The notes under the pieces were generated by a model, which was given only the letters and a program-made list of their open reading frames with translations, was not told where the DNA came from and did not search any database. The translations under genes were made by a program, and so were the position numbers. 64,000 bases of DNA from Caldalkalibacillus uzonensis (GTDB taxonomy: Bacteria; Bacillota; Bacilli; Caldalkalibacillales; Caldalkalibacillaceae), in assembly GCF_030814135.1 (NCBI RefSeq), contig NZ_JAUSUQ010000008.1, positions 62,001 through 126,000 on the forward strand. Direction: 5' to 3'. Below, piece after piece: positions 28,597-37,419 of this stretch (positions are counted from its first letter, which is position 1; each line of letters opens with the position of its first letter).

Positions 28597-30420
28597 ATGA
28601 AAAGCGTCAGTTTTAAGAGACTGGTATGGTTGTTGCTGCTCATGACGGGGGGTTTAGGACTGCTTCTTGTACGGCTGGCCTATGTCCAGTTGATCGATAC
28701 GGAAGGTTTTTCCAAGCACCAGATTAATTTGATCAAGCAGGCTGTCGGGCAAAGACAGCAACAACTGGTACTAGACAGCGGACGGGGAGAAATCACGGAC
28801 AGATATGGGAAGAGTTTAACCGGTGAAACGGCGTATGTACTTGTCTTATTTCCCTTATCCCAAAAGAATGACAACCATGATGAACAACTTCAACAACTAG
28901 CCGGGATATTGAAGGTTCCCTTTGAACAATTGAAAGCTGAGCTGGATGGTCTCTCTGAGCCACGGGTGTACAAGCAATATGGACAAATGGTGTATATCAC
29001 GGAAAGTCAGGCAGAAACCATTAATCAATTGGGTATTCCCGGTGTTTTGGGGTTGCCTTATGAACTTCGCTATCCCCCCGATCAGCGCATAGCCAGCCAT
29101 CTGCTTGGCTATCTGGGGGAAAATCCGGACTTTGTCCGGCAGGCATTTGCCGAGGAGTTGGCTCAAGGGGTTTTAACAGAAAACAGCAAGGTGGGTATTA
29201 GCGGTTTGGAGCGGACCTTCCAGCCTTTCCTGCAAGGTACAGGTCCTACCATACTAGCCTACTATGTGGATGGCAGAGGTTTTCCACTGCAAGGCCTAGG
29301 CTTGAAATATATGGCCCAAGACAATCCTTTTTATCCGTTGGTGCTGGAGACAACACTTGATGCTGATTTGCAGCAGCAGGTGGAACAGGTTTTGGATAGG
29401 AGGGGTGTAGATCAGGGGGCGGTGGTTATTCTGGATCAAGAGACTAGTGAAATTCTAGCGCTGGCCAGCCGGCCACATGTGGTGCGTGATCACCCCAGCC
29501 ACCCTTCCTGGCGTAATATAGCTTTGAACCGTTATCCCCCGGGCTCTGTGTTTAAAATTGTCATCGCTGCGGCCGCCTTGGAAGAGGAAGCAGCTACCCT
29601 TGACTCCCGTTACGAATGCCCAGGGGTATTGGCAGGGACACAGTTTCACTGCTGGAAAGAGGATGGGCATGGCTCCCTGACCTTTGCTGAGGCTTTCTAT
29701 CAGTCCTGCAACATTGTCTTTGGCCAATTGGCGATTGAACTTGGAGCAGAAACGTTAGAAAGGTATGCCCGTAAACTGGGCTTAATCGACTACAACGGCT
29801 GGCATGCGGATGCTGTGTATCACTTGTCAGATTTTCACCAGCTGGATAGGGAAGAGCAAGGACAGGTTTTTGCCCCGGACCGGCCCGAACACGAAAAAAA
29901 CGATGACCTGTATTTGTTAAGGACAGGCATCGGCCAATTAGATGTTCAGCTGACCCCTTTGGCCGTGGCTAATATGATGGCCACCATTACTAGAGGGGGG
30001 TTAAAGTATCAAGTCAAAGCTGTAAACAGGATCACTTACCAAACCGGTGGTTCGTTTTACAATTTCCCCGCACAACGCTTGCCTGGTCCATCCATCTCTC
30101 CCTATACCGCCTACCAGTTGCAAAAATTATTGGCAGGGGTTGTGCAGGAGGGAACGGCACAAGCCCTAAATGACAGACCGTGGCAAGCAGCAGGGAAGAC
30201 AGGTACAGCGCAAGCAAACGGGGGTCCTTTTTCAGCCCAGGCCGCTTTAAACCATCACTGGTTTGCTGGTTATTACCCTGCAAACCACCCTCGGTACACC
30301 ATTACTGTCTTGGCCTTAAATCAGCCAGAGAACACAGCTAATCTTGCTCTCGCTGTGTTTGCCGATGTGGTGGATTGGCTGGAGGGACGGGAAGCGAGAA
30401 AAGCGGGCACTAACGGTTAG
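28597..30420 (+). CDS. Class B penicillin-binding protein (PbpI/YrrR-like)
   Basis: A 607-residue peptidoglycan transpeptidase with an N-terminal membrane anchor (about 7-30), a PBP dimerisation domain (RGEITDRYGKSLTG near 63-76) and a transpeptidase domain. The catalytic Ser317 is in PPGSVFK (SxxK, Lys320), SCN is at about 370-372 and KTG at 534-536. B. subtilis YrrR (584 residues) lies in the same place after greA. AAGGGGGAG at 28583-28591 supports ATG 28597. Its stop overlaps the convergent small membrane gene by 4 bases. Confidence 0.9.
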   Translation: MKSVSFKRLVWLLLLMTGGLGLLLVRLAYVQLIDTEGFSKHQINLIKQAVGQRQQQLVLDSGRGEITDRYGKSLTGETAYVLVLFPLSQKNDNHDEQLQQLAGILKVPFEQLKAELDGLSEPRVYKQYGQMVYITESQAETINQLGIPGVLGLPYELRYPPDQRIASHLLGYLGENPDFVRQAFAEELAQGVLTENSKVGISGLERTFQPFLQGTGPTILAYYVDGRGFPLQGLGLKYMAQDNPFYPLVLETTLDADLQQQVEQVLDRRGVDQGAVVILDQETSEILALASRPHVVRDHPSHPSWRNIALNRYPPGSVFKIVIAAAALEEEAATLDSRYECPGVLAGTQFHCWKEDGHGSLTFAEAFYQSCNIVFGQLAIELGAETLERYARKLGLIDYNGWHADAVYHLSDFHQLDREEQGQVFAPDRPEHEKNDDLYLLRTGIGQLDVQLTPLAVANMMATITRGGLKYQVKAVNRITYQTGGSFYNFPAQRLPGPSISPYTAYQLQKLLAGVVQEGTAQALNDRPWQAAGKTGTAQANGGPFSAQAALNHHWFAGYYPANHPRYTITVLALNQPENTANLALAVFADVVDWLEGREARKAGTNG

Positions 30421-30668
30421 CTTGCTTGTTTTGTTCTCTTCCGCTCCAGCAAGCGGTCAATAACGTAACCCAGGAGAAAGTAAAATCCGATGGTTAAAGC
30501 ATAAACAAACAGCGGATTGACTGTATAAACTTCCCGGTACATTTCAATCACCCAGGCCGGGATGCTGACAAAAAAGAATAGAAGATTATCCCGGTCAAAT
30601 CCAAAGTAATTAAACAAGCAAACCAGAACAGCGCCTAAGGTTAACCAAAAACGAAACGTACGCAACAA
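30417..30668 (-). CDS. Small membrane protein of unknown function (83 aa)
   Basis: Two to three hydrophobic segments (FWLTLGAVLVCLFNYFGF, LLFFFVSIPAWVIEMY, PLFVYALTIGFYFLLGYVI) and a basic C-terminus. The TTG at 30668 is preceded by GGAGGGG with a 6-base spacer; a TTG at 30746 in the same frame is less likely because a TATAAT-like -10 lies at 30746-30751. I do not recognise the family. It converges with the penicillin-binding protein gene and ends 4 bases inside it. Confidence 0.6.
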   Translation of the reverse strand: MLRTFRFWLTLGAVLVCLFNYFGFDRDNLLFFFVSIPAWVIEMYREVYTVNPLFVYALTIGFYFLLGYVIDRLLERKRTKQAS

Positions 30669-30767
30669 GGCTGTCCCCTCCAACTCCGTATGGTGTCGCC
30701 CTTCAAATTTTATATTTACGGTTAGGATAAGCGGAAATAGCCGCAATTATACAAGTGCTGGCGTGGA

Positions 30768-30803
30768 ACAAAGAAAGCCCTGCGCTGTCATGGCACAGGG
30801 CTT
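30768..30803 (-). terminator. Rho-independent terminator of the ba3 oxidase operon
   Basis: On the minus strand AAGCCCTG pairs with CAGGGCTT around a partly paired loop and runs into TTCTTTGTT. It lies 45 bases after the subunit I stop. Confidence 0.75.
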
Positions 30804-30847
30804 GTTAGATTGGTCAACACTGAAATGAGAAATGATGTCTCAGGCCA

Positions 30848-32518
30848 TTACCACGGTCTAAACGGGGGTGACCCAGGAGGTGCGTTTTGAATCATATCCA
30901 TTAACGGGACAGTGTAAGCAACAAGGATTAAGGCGACAGCCAGCGCCACCCACAGTTTCCAGTTTTCCAGCAGGGGAGGCGTTTTGCTGGCATCACTCGA
31001 CACTTCTCCAATGGGGAATTCGGTTTGCTCCTTGGGGGCCAAAAAGGCTAGCTGAATCACATTATAAATCATCAGCAAGGCAGCGATAAACAGAATCACG
31101 CCCCCGATGGACATGGTCGCCTGATTAGCAAACATTCCCTCCAGCCACTGAAGGGCTGTCGGGTGATCCTGATAGGTGGTAAACGCTGTCCGGCGGGGTG
31201 CGCCGAGCAATCCTAAGAGATGCATGGCACCCGACATGAAGAACATACCCACCGCCCACAAGATGGTTTGGATCATGCCCAGGCGGTTGACAGAGGGTGT
31301 CAACCGGCGTCCCGTCAAGACTGGAATCAGCCAATAGGAGATGCCAAAGAAGGTCAGCAATACGGTTGTGCCAACGGTTAAGTGAAAGTGTCCCACGACC
31401 CACAGGGTATTGTGCACTACCGCATTCATCTGGTGACTGGCGTTGATGATACCTCCAGCACCTGCTGGGATAAAGGTCAGCATGGCGATGAAGGGAGCAA
31501 AGAAACGCACATCATTCCAGGGCAGCTTTTTCCACCAGCTAAATAACCCGGTTGCTCCTTTGGCCCGTCCTGTGATTTCAAAGGTGGCAAAGATGGAAAA
31601 GGCGGTTAACAAGGAGGGCACGACAACGGCAAATGTTAATACCGTCTGAATATACTTCCAGAACGGTGAAATCCCGGCCTCCATCAATTGGTGGTGGAAG
31701 CCGACAGGAATGGACAATAACAAGAACAAGATAAAGGCTAGGCGGGCCAGCGAATCGCTGAATAGTCTGCCGCCAATAATTTTGGGAATCACAATATACC
31801 AGGCCATATAAGCAGGCAACAGCCAGAAATAAACAAGTGGATGGCCGAAATACCAGAACAGGGTACGGCTCAGCAGGACATTTACCCGTTCGCTGATGCC
31901 AAGAGACCACGGTAAGAGTTGAAGCAGGACAGTTGCCGCTACGCCAATGGTTGCGACGATCCACAGCAAGATGGTGGCGACGGTCATAAAACCAAACAGG
32001 GGGGTTAACTGTCCCGGATTTTCCCGCTTCCAGTTAAAGTAGTGGGCCAATAAGGCACCGCCGGCAACCCATGTTCCAACCACAAACAGGGTAAGTCCCA
32101 GATAAAACAGTGGATGTGCTTGCAAAGGAGCGTAGAACGTATATAAGACCGTTCCTTCATTGAGCAGGACCATGATCGTGGTCAGCACCGTACCAAGGGT
32201 TAAGACAAGGAACCCAATCCAGCCCGTTTTCCGGTATTTATCCGGGAAAGCGCCCAGTGTTTTACTCATGCCCGCATTAAGGAAGGCAAAAATAAAGTAG
32301 GTTGTAAATACAAGAGCCAATAATAAACCGTGAGCGGTGAGGACTTGGTAATAGTTAATGCCGGCCGGCAAGTCGATGAATCCCGCCCGTTGCAATCCTT
32401 GAACCACACCAGCTATAGCACCGATCAGAAAAGCCGTAAAAGCGACATAGATATAAGCCATACTCAGTTTGGCATCGGAGGGATTCACTTCTGTTCCCGC
32501 TTTCACTTTGGCTATCAT
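30848..32518 (-). CDS. cbaA: b(o/a)3-type cytochrome c oxidase subunit I
   Basis: Haem-copper oxidase catalytic subunit of the B family, 556 residues with about 13 TM helices. The CuB and cross-link region is HPLVYFWLLPAY, the paired CuB His are in GFHHQ, and haem His ligands are in VGHFHLTVG; the first haem ligand is in LTAHGLLLALVFT. The short length and HPLVYFWLLPAY pattern identify the ba3 rather than the caa3 type. The ATG overlaps the subunit II stop (ATGA), so translation is coupled. Confidence 0.95.
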   Translation of the reverse strand: MIAKVKAGTEVNPSDAKLSMAYIYVAFTAFLIGAIAGVVQGLQRAGFIDLPAGINYYQVLTAHGLLLALVFTTYFIFAFLNAGMSKTLGAFPDKYRKTGWIGFLVLTLGTVLTTIMVLLNEGTVLYTFYAPLQAHPLFYLGLTLFVVGTWVAGGALLAHYFNWKRENPGQLTPLFGFMTVATILLWIVATIGVAATVLLQLLPWSLGISERVNVLLSRTLFWYFGHPLVYFWLLPAYMAWYIVIPKIIGGRLFSDSLARLAFILFLLLSIPVGFHHQLMEAGISPFWKYIQTVLTFAVVVPSLLTAFSIFATFEITGRAKGATGLFSWWKKLPWNDVRFFAPFIAMLTFIPAGAGGIINASHQMNAVVHNTLWVVGHFHLTVGTTVLLTFFGISYWLIPVLTGRRLTPSVNRLGMIQTILWAVGMFFMSGAMHLLGLLGAPRRTAFTTYQDHPTALQWLEGMFANQATMSIGGVILFIAALLMIYNVIQLAFLAPKEQTEFPIGEVSSDASKTPPLLENWKLWVALAVALILVAYTVPLMDMIQNAPPGSPPFRPW

Positions 32519-32988
32519 TGTTCAATCACCTCGATTGTCATTTGCATGTAGTGGTGGCCAGCGCCACAGTATTCGTTACATAACACTAAATAAGAACCTG
32601 GTTCGGTGAAGGTGTGTCTCGCCTGGTTGACGTGGCCAGGAGTGACCATCATGTTCACATTGGTACCGGGAATGGTGAAACTGTGTATGACATCCTCGCT
32701 GGTCACTTCGAAGATTACGGTGGCTCCTGCAGGTACTTCAATGACATTAGGGCGGTAGCCGAAGGTCATAGCCACAATATTGGCCACATACGTTTGATCA
32801 TCAATTTGAACAAGCCCCGGATCATCAAATGGGGGCGTTTCACTTACGTTGAGCGGGTCAACAACCGCATCGTGACTGGGCGGGTACTGTCCCATGGCAA
32901 AGGCACCGACACCTAAAACAGATAAAAAGACAATTAATGTGCCAATTCCGAAATAGAGCCAATATTTTTCATAACGATGAAGATGCAT
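32515..32988 (-). CDS. cbaB: ba3-type cytochrome c oxidase subunit II (CuA)
   Basis: A 157-residue protein with one N-terminal TM helix (about 10-32) and an extracellular cupredoxin domain. CuA ligands are visible: His102, Cys137, the Glu139 backbone position, Cys141, His145 and Met148 (CNEYCGAGHHYM). The outer domain is rich in Asp and Glu, fitting an alkaline exterior. AAGGAGG precedes the ATG. Middle gene of the IIa-II-I operon. Confidence 0.94.
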   Translation of the reverse strand: MHLHRYEKYWLYFGIGTLIVFLSVLGVGAFAMGQYPPSHDAVVDPLNVSETPPFDDPGLVQIDDQTYVANIVAMTFGYRPNVIEVPAGATVIFEVTSEDVIHSFTIPGTNVNMMVTPGHVNQARHTFTEPGSYLVLCNEYCGAGHHYMQMTIEVIEQ

Positions 32989-33011
32989 CGGTCATAAACC
33001 TCCTTATCTGG

Positions 33012-33182
33012 TTATGAGCGTGACAGAAAGAGTGCAAAAACGGCCAGCCAGCTAATGACAATAAACAGACCCAGGCCAAACACGGAGAATAATGTTCCTT
33101 TCAGGGATGTATCCGTTTCCGTTTCTTGCCGGATGGAAGTTACATTTTGCTTCTTACTGGTCTCCAAGTCAGGGCGTGCCAT
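33012..33182 (-). CDS. Cytochrome c oxidase subunit IIa-like small protein (56 aa)
   Basis: A 56-codon frame beginning MARPDLETSKKQN with a hydrophilic N-terminus and one C-terminal TM helix (VFGLGLFIVISWLAVFALFL). This is the size and layout of the ba3 oxidase subunit IIa, which supplies the helix missing from the short subunit II. AAAGGAGT with an 8-base spacer precedes the ATG at 33182; it lies 23 bases before subunit II as the first gene of the operon. Confidence 0.85.
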   Translation of the reverse strand: MARPDLETSKKQNVTSIRQETETDTSLKGTLFSVFGLGLFIVISWLAVFALFLSRS

Positions 33183-33215
33183 GGTACCTACTCCTTTCCT
33201 TTGTTTTACATTTAA

Positions 33216-33258
33216 ATCATAGCGCTAAGATGCCCTTAAGCATGTGATATATGTCACA
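33216..33258 (-). promoter_or_regulatory. FNR/CRP-type activator site and -10 of the ba3 oxidase operon
   Basis: On the minus strand TGTGACATATATCACA (33243-33258) matches the FNR/CRP consensus TGTGA-N6-TCACA exactly. The -10 TATGAT is at 33216-33221, with predicted start near 33209. The site centre is therefore about 41.5 bases upstream of the start, the class II activator position, and no -35 consensus is present. Confidence 0.7.
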
Positions 33259-33349
33259 ATCAATGGGAGTATGCACCAAATGTCATGATATTGTCAAAAT
33301 TCCATGCCAAATAAAGGACAAGCAACGTGAAATCAAAAAGGACCATCAG

Positions 33350-33390
33350 CTGCCTGGCTTGCAACCATCTTGTGATCAGCAGTCAGGCAG
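33350..33390. repeat. Inverted repeat between the oxidase operon and comA-like gene
   Basis: CTGCCTG at 33350-33356 and CAGGCAG at 33384-33390 could form a 7-bp stem with a long loop. No T run follows on either side. The 33259-33421 gap otherwise shows nothing recognisable. Confidence 0.3.
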
Positions 33391-33421
33391 GTGACAGTCC
33401 TCTAATGTTCAACAAACCATT

Positions 33422-34204
33422 TTACTCTCCCGCTGCACATTCTTCAAATAGATACAGAGTGTCAGACCTTAAGCCCAGTCTTAGGGTTTCTACAGAAATA
33501 ATGTCTCCAAAGGGGATATTGGCCAAATTAACGTTCGTTCCAAACTTCCTGATAAAGTAAGTTTGCAGCTGTTTGTTCGGAGCTTCAAAGATGAGGCGGT
33601 TTATATCCACATCCGCTTCAATCAGCTCCTCGATCAGACCATGTCTTAACTCTCCATTTTCTCTGCATATTCCGCTTGTTCCGCTTTCCCTTGCCTCGGT
33701 GATTACCATCGCTGCTCCTGCTTGTAAGTCCTCTTCGATATACTCAATCCACCTGGAAGGATGGAGCTCCCGGGATCGTTGCTGGTCCTTATATCCCACT
33801 TCACTGAAAACGGTGAACTCATGAGCAAAATCAGCAATGAAACTGGCTTTATCCCTGTTGCTCAGCGGAACCGTGCCATTTGAGATCTCAACATGCTGGC
33901 AGCCGTGCTGGAGGCAGAAATGATAATAATCCGTTACTTTTTTCTGCAGCAGGAACTTCTCAAACAAAGTTCCCCCAAAAAAGAAAGCCACGTTATTGAC
34001 TCTCAAACAGCCTATCTTTTCTTCAAGACAGTCGGAGACAAGGGAAGTTCCCCAGCCAAATTTGACAAAATCAATATAGCCGGCGTGGGTGCTGATGACG
34101 TCCTTGAAGTAACCGACAGGCATCCCCTTATCAATAACTATGGTTAACCCGCATGTTCTGGGTTTAGCTGGCCTGGGTGGCAAGGATAATGAATGCTGAT
34201 TCAT
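33422..34204 (-). CDS. Phosphosulfolactate synthase (ComA/YitD family)
   Basis: Adds sulfite to phosphoenolpyruvate to give phosphosulfolactate. The 260 residues show the ComA-type sequence GLTIVIDKGMPVGYF, DFVKFGWGTS, HVEISNGT and VITEARESGTSGI. In B. subtilis the homologue YitD belongs to the sporulation yitABCD group, where sulfolactate accumulates in spores; no partner genes lie here. AAGGAGTG at 34215-34222 fits ATG 34204; upstream ATGs at 34228 and 34252 are less likely. Confidence 0.85.
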   Translation of the reverse strand: MNQHSLSLPPRPAKPRTCGLTIVIDKGMPVGYFKDVISTHAGYIDFVKFGWGTSLVSDCLEEKIGCLRVNNVAFFFGGTLFEKFLLQKKVTDYYHFCLQHGCQHVEISNGTVPLSNRDKASFIADFAHEFTVFSEVGYKDQQRSRELHPSRWIEYIEEDLQAGAAMVITEARESGTSGICRENGELRHGLIEELIEADVDINRLIFEAPNKQLQTYFIRKFGTNVNLANIPFGDIISVETLRLGLRSDTLYLFEECAAGE

Positions 34205-34348
34205 AACAGATAAGCACTCCTTCCTGGGCATCTGCCCCATCTTAGCTAGCACATTTTATTCTGCTGGACAGCAAGTGGTTCCAGTTACAAACAGCATTTC
34301 AATCATGAAGTGACCAAAAAAATTGCACTCTTGAACTTACAAAATCTA

Positions 34349-34432
34349 TGTCAAATTATCTTACAGATTAGTTGCGACATAACGACTAAGATGTGAAAAT
34401 ATAACTAACGTTATATGTTAACTATATTTACG
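34349..34432 (+). promoter_or_regulatory. TnrA/GlnR-type sites upstream of amt
   Basis: TGTCAAATTATCTTACA (34349-34365) matches the TnrA/GlnR consensus TGTNA-N7-TNACA at every fixed base. TGTTA-N7-TTACG (34416-34432) matches with one mismatch. TTGCGA at 34372 with GAAAAT at 34395-34400 is a possible promoter with 17-base spacing. It would place the first site about 50 bases upstream of the start, the activating position for TnrA, and the second downstream of the start. Confidence 0.7.
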
Positions 34433-34492
34433 TTAAATGGGCGGTGCGACGTGTGCTGCTCATGTAAAACAAAGAAAGGAGTTGGATCGGAA

Positions 34493-35785
34493 ATGGGAGA
34501 GTTGTTTTACCTTAATGCACTGTGGGTGATGGTGGCCACGATTTTGGTCATCCTGATGCAAGGGGGATTTATTCTCCTTGAGGCAGGTTCAACGCGGATG
34601 AAAAATGCCGGCCATATCGCTGGCAAAACTATTTTTACATTCGGTATTGCCTCTCTTGTGTTTTGGGCTGTAGGTTATGGCTTTATTTATGGTCAAGGTA
34701 ATTTGTTTATCGGCTTTTCTGATTTCTTCTACGGCGATTTTACTTCTGTGGTTGATGGTTTGCCTGGTTCAATTGACTTTATGTTTCAACTAGCTTTTGC
34801 TGGGATTGCACTAACCATCGCTTTCGGCGGTTTTGCCGAGCGGGCCAAACTGTCGGTTTACATCTTATTTGCCATTTTCTTTTCAGCTTTTGTCTACCCG
34901 GTTGTAGCCCACTGGATTTGGGGAGACGGCTGGCTGGCAGGATTAGAAAAACAAGACTTTGCCGGCTCCACTGTGGTGCACTTGACAGGAGCTATGGCTG
35001 CACTGGCTGCCACCATACTGCTTAAACCGCGGATTGGTAAGTACAACAAAGATGGCACAGCGAACGATATGCATGGTCATAATCAGGTTTATACCGCTTT
35101 AGGTGTTCTGCTGCTCTGGGTAGGCTGGTTTGGTTTTAATGCAGGAAGCACATTAGGTGTTGATGAAGGATTTTTTGGGTTTGTCGCGCTGAACACCAAT
35201 CTTGCGGCGGCTGCCGGTGCCATCGCGGCCTTATCTACCGCCTGGATGCTTTCCGGCAAGGCGGATGTACCAACCGTGTTAAATGGCGCCTTGGCCGGAC
35301 TGGTGGCCATCACTGCCTCTTGTGCCTTTGTTGAACCGTGGGCAGCGGTGCTGATCGGACTGATAGCCGGTGTGATTGTCTATTACAGCATGAAGTTCTT
35401 TGATAAAGCCAAAATTGATGACCCCATCTTTGCTTTGTCAGTGCACGGTGTGGCTGGGGTGTGGGGCACCTTGTCCACAGGTTTCTTTGCCACGCCGGAA
35501 CTGGCTGCCATGAACGGCGGGTTGCCCGGGCTGTTGTACGGGGGAGGATTGACTCAGTTGGGTGTGCAAACATTGGGAGTTGTCTCAGCAGGACTGTATG
35601 CGTTTCTAACCTCTGTCATCCTGCTGCTGGTCATTAGAGCCGTTGTAGGATCGCTGCGCGTGACGGAAGAGGAAGAGTTACTGGGCTTGGATTTAAGTGA
35701 GCATGGCAGCTATGGGTATCCAGAGATGGTACAGCCGGCTGCCAATGCACAATTTGGTGTTCATGAGCCAGTTGTTAAAATATGA
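34493..35785 (+). CDS. amt: Ammonium transporter (Amt family)
   Basis: A 430-residue channel with about 11 TM helices conducting ammonium. It has the paired pore histidines His163 (VVHLTG) and His318 (SVHGVAG), and Asp155 in DFAGST at the binding site. No PII gene (glnK/nrgB) is adjacent, which is unusual for amt. AAAGGAGTT at 34476-34484 fits ATG 34493. The stop codon overlaps the ATG of the following nucleotidyltransferase gene (ATGA), the first link of a four-gene operon ending in glnA. Confidence 0.95.
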   Translation: MGELFYLNALWVMVATILVILMQGGFILLEAGSTRMKNAGHIAGKTIFTFGIASLVFWAVGYGFIYGQGNLFIGFSDFFYGDFTSVVDGLPGSIDFMFQLAFAGIALTIAFGGFAERAKLSVYILFAIFFSAFVYPVVAHWIWGDGWLAGLEKQDFAGSTVVHLTGAMAALAATILLKPRIGKYNKDGTANDMHGHNQVYTALGVLLLWVGWFGFNAGSTLGVDEGFFGFVALNTNLAAAAGAIAALSTAWMLSGKADVPTVLNGALAGLVAITASCAFVEPWAAVLIGLIAGVIVYYSMKFFDKAKIDDPIFALSVHGVAGVWGTLSTGFFATPELAAMNGGLPGLLYGGGLTQLGVQTLGVVSAGLYAFLTSVILLLVIRAVVGSLRVTEEEELLGLDLSEHGSYGYPEMVQPAANAQFGVHEPVVKI

Positions 35786-36645
35786 CCATATACTCAGCGC
35801 CGCCAGTCAGGCTATCACAGACAGAGGGTACTCCGCCGGCCGCTTTCACTTGGTTTTTGATGGGCAGCGCCGGCCGAGGAGAGCATCAGCCAGGAAGTGA
35901 CCAGGATCATGGCCTTGTTTATGATCAGGGGGGAGAAGAAGTCCAACAGTACTTTCTGGCACTTGGAAGGGAGATCAGCCGCCGTTTGGCAGACAGGGGA
36001 TACCCATTATGCATGGGGCATGTGATGAGTTCCATTCCAAGGTGGTGCCGCTCAAGGTCAGGCTGGCAGTCCCAACTGGAGCAGTGGCTAAGAGAAAAGC
36101 GGTGGGAAACCTTGCGCTATGTGTTGATTTTTATGGATGCCCGCCCACTTGTGGGGGACTCTCAGCTGGTCATTGATCTGAGAGAACGAGTGTACGGGTA
36201 CTGCGCAAAGGATCCTGCTATCTTGCTGCGTCTGTGGGAAAACACAGCATGGTTGAAGAAAGGAATGGGCCTATTCGGGCAATTTCTGACTGAGGAAAAA
36301 GGTCCTCATGCGGGGGCTATCAACCTAAAAGAAACAGGGTTGTTTCCATATATCAACGCCATACGCCTCCTGGCCATCAGAGAGAGTGTGCATGAAACCT
36401 CTACCGCCCTCCGCTTGGAACGTTTGTGTGCACTTGCTTCCTATGGGTGGCTGGAAACATACCAGGCTTACTTCAAGCGGCTCATGGCCTACCGCAAAAG
36501 AGCGGGGGTCACCAATCACCCTGACTACATCAGGGTGGCTGACCTCAGCCGGGAGGAGAAAAAAGAGTTGAAGCACCTGATAAGGAAAGGAGCTGAATTA
36601 TACCGGCGTACGGGACAATGGTTAAAGAGAGGGACCGTGTGGTGA
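35782..36645 (+). CDS. DUF294-type GlnD-like nucleotidyltransferase
   Basis: A 287-residue protein with the nucleotidyltransferase core MGSAGRGEHQPGSDQDHGLVYD at residues 27-48 (Gly28-Ser29, Asp40 and Asp42 as metal ligands), then a helical DUF294 C-terminal region (about 150-280). The motif is the same type as the uridylyltransferase domain of GlnD. DUF294 proteins usually carry cNMP-binding and CBS domains in front; these are absent, so only the catalytic part remains. The start overlaps the amt stop as ATGA; the stop overlaps the next start as GTGA. The target is unknown; the neighbourhood of amt and glnA suggests nitrogen control. Confidence 0.8.
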   Translation: MTIYSAPPVRLSQTEGTPPAAFTWFLMGSAGRGEHQPGSDQDHGLVYDQGGEEVQQYFLALGREISRRLADRGYPLCMGHVMSSIPRWCRSRSGWQSQLEQWLREKRWETLRYVLIFMDARPLVGDSQLVIDLRERVYGYCAKDPAILLRLWENTAWLKKGMGLFGQFLTEEKGPHAGAINLKETGLFPYINAIRLLAIRESVHETSTALRLERLCALASYGWLETYQAYFKRLMAYRKRAGVTNHPDYIRVADLSREEKKELKHLIRKGAELYRRTGQWLKRGTVW

Positions 36646-37418
36646 AGTTTCAAGCTGTTGCCCAGAGGATGAAACAATTGTCTGAAAGGGTGGGTTCACA
36701 TCTCTATGCCGCTCTCAGCAACAGAGAGAAGAGAGAGGTGTGGCCGCAAGCCAGCTTTTTACGCCAGCTTGAAAAGGAGCTGCGGGAGGAGAACTACTTG
36801 GAACGGCCCCTCAACGAACTGCCTGTGGTCGTCTTTGATGTGGAGACGACAGGATTTTTTCCTGAACAAGGGGATCGCATCCTGTCCATAGGAGCTGTGC
36901 GTGCCGTTGGCCAGCACATCCTGGAAGAGGATTCCCTGTACACATTGGTTCGCTCAGATGTATCCATTCCCAGAGAAGTGAGCCAATTGACCGGCATCAC
37001 GGAGGACGATCTTGCTTCTGCGCCAGCGCTAGCTGATGTACTGACTCAATTTTTCAATTTTATCGGCACGGATCTCCTTGCCGCCCATCATGCCGGGCAT
37101 GAGAAAGCCTTTATGCAGCAAGCGGTACGGGAGATTGGAGGCCGTTCCTTTCAACACCGTATTGTGGATACATCGTTTCTGGTTAGGGTTGTTGACCCCG
37201 GATTGAAGCAAAGTCAATTGGAAGTCTGCTGCTCCTTGTACAACATTAAGCCGGAAAACCGCCATCATGCCTTAGGTGATGCCCTGCTGGCGGCCAGGTT
37301 ATGGACCTGTTTAGTGCAGGATATGACCGCCAAAGGAATCAATACTTTACAAGACGCGTATCTGGCTTTAAGCCTTAATAAAAATAACTGTACAATTAAC
37401 AATTTGGGAGGGGATTAA
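36642..37418 (+). CDS. DEDDh 3'-5' exonuclease family protein
   Basis: A 258-residue protein with an N-terminal helical part (1-55) and a DnaQ/PolC-like exonuclease domain: Exo I FDVETTG (Asp66, Glu68), Exo III HHALGD (His209, Asp213). The Exo II position reads [10 protein letters not shown], where the usual Asp is Glu154. The GTG at 36642 overlaps the upstream stop (GTGA) with GAGAGGG before it; an ATG at 36618 is also in frame. It ends 1 base before glnA. Possible roles are nucleic-acid trimming or cleavage of a nucleotidyl-protein bond made by the preceding enzyme; the second is inference only. Confidence 0.8.
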   Translation: MKFQAVAQRMKQLSERVGSHLYAALSNREKREVWPQASFLRQLEKELREENYLERPLNELPVVVFDVETTGFFPEQGDRILSIGAVRAVGQHILEEDSLYTLVRSDVSIPREVSQLTGITEDDLASAPALADVLTQFFNFIGTDLLAAHHAGHEKAFMQQAVREIGGRSFQHRIVDTSFLVRVVDPGLKQSQLEVCCSLYNIKPENRHHALGDALLAARLWTCLVQDMTAKGINTLQDAYLALSLNKNNCTINNLGGD

Positions 37419-37419
37419 A

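Noticed and set aside
35697-35900. Frame over the amt end and nucleotidyltransferase start (SQLLKYDHILSAASQ)
   Set aside because: It looks like a plausible helical N-terminus but is out of frame with the GSAGRGE core and has no ribosome-binding site. A frameshift joining it is possible but the ATGA-coupled start is simpler.
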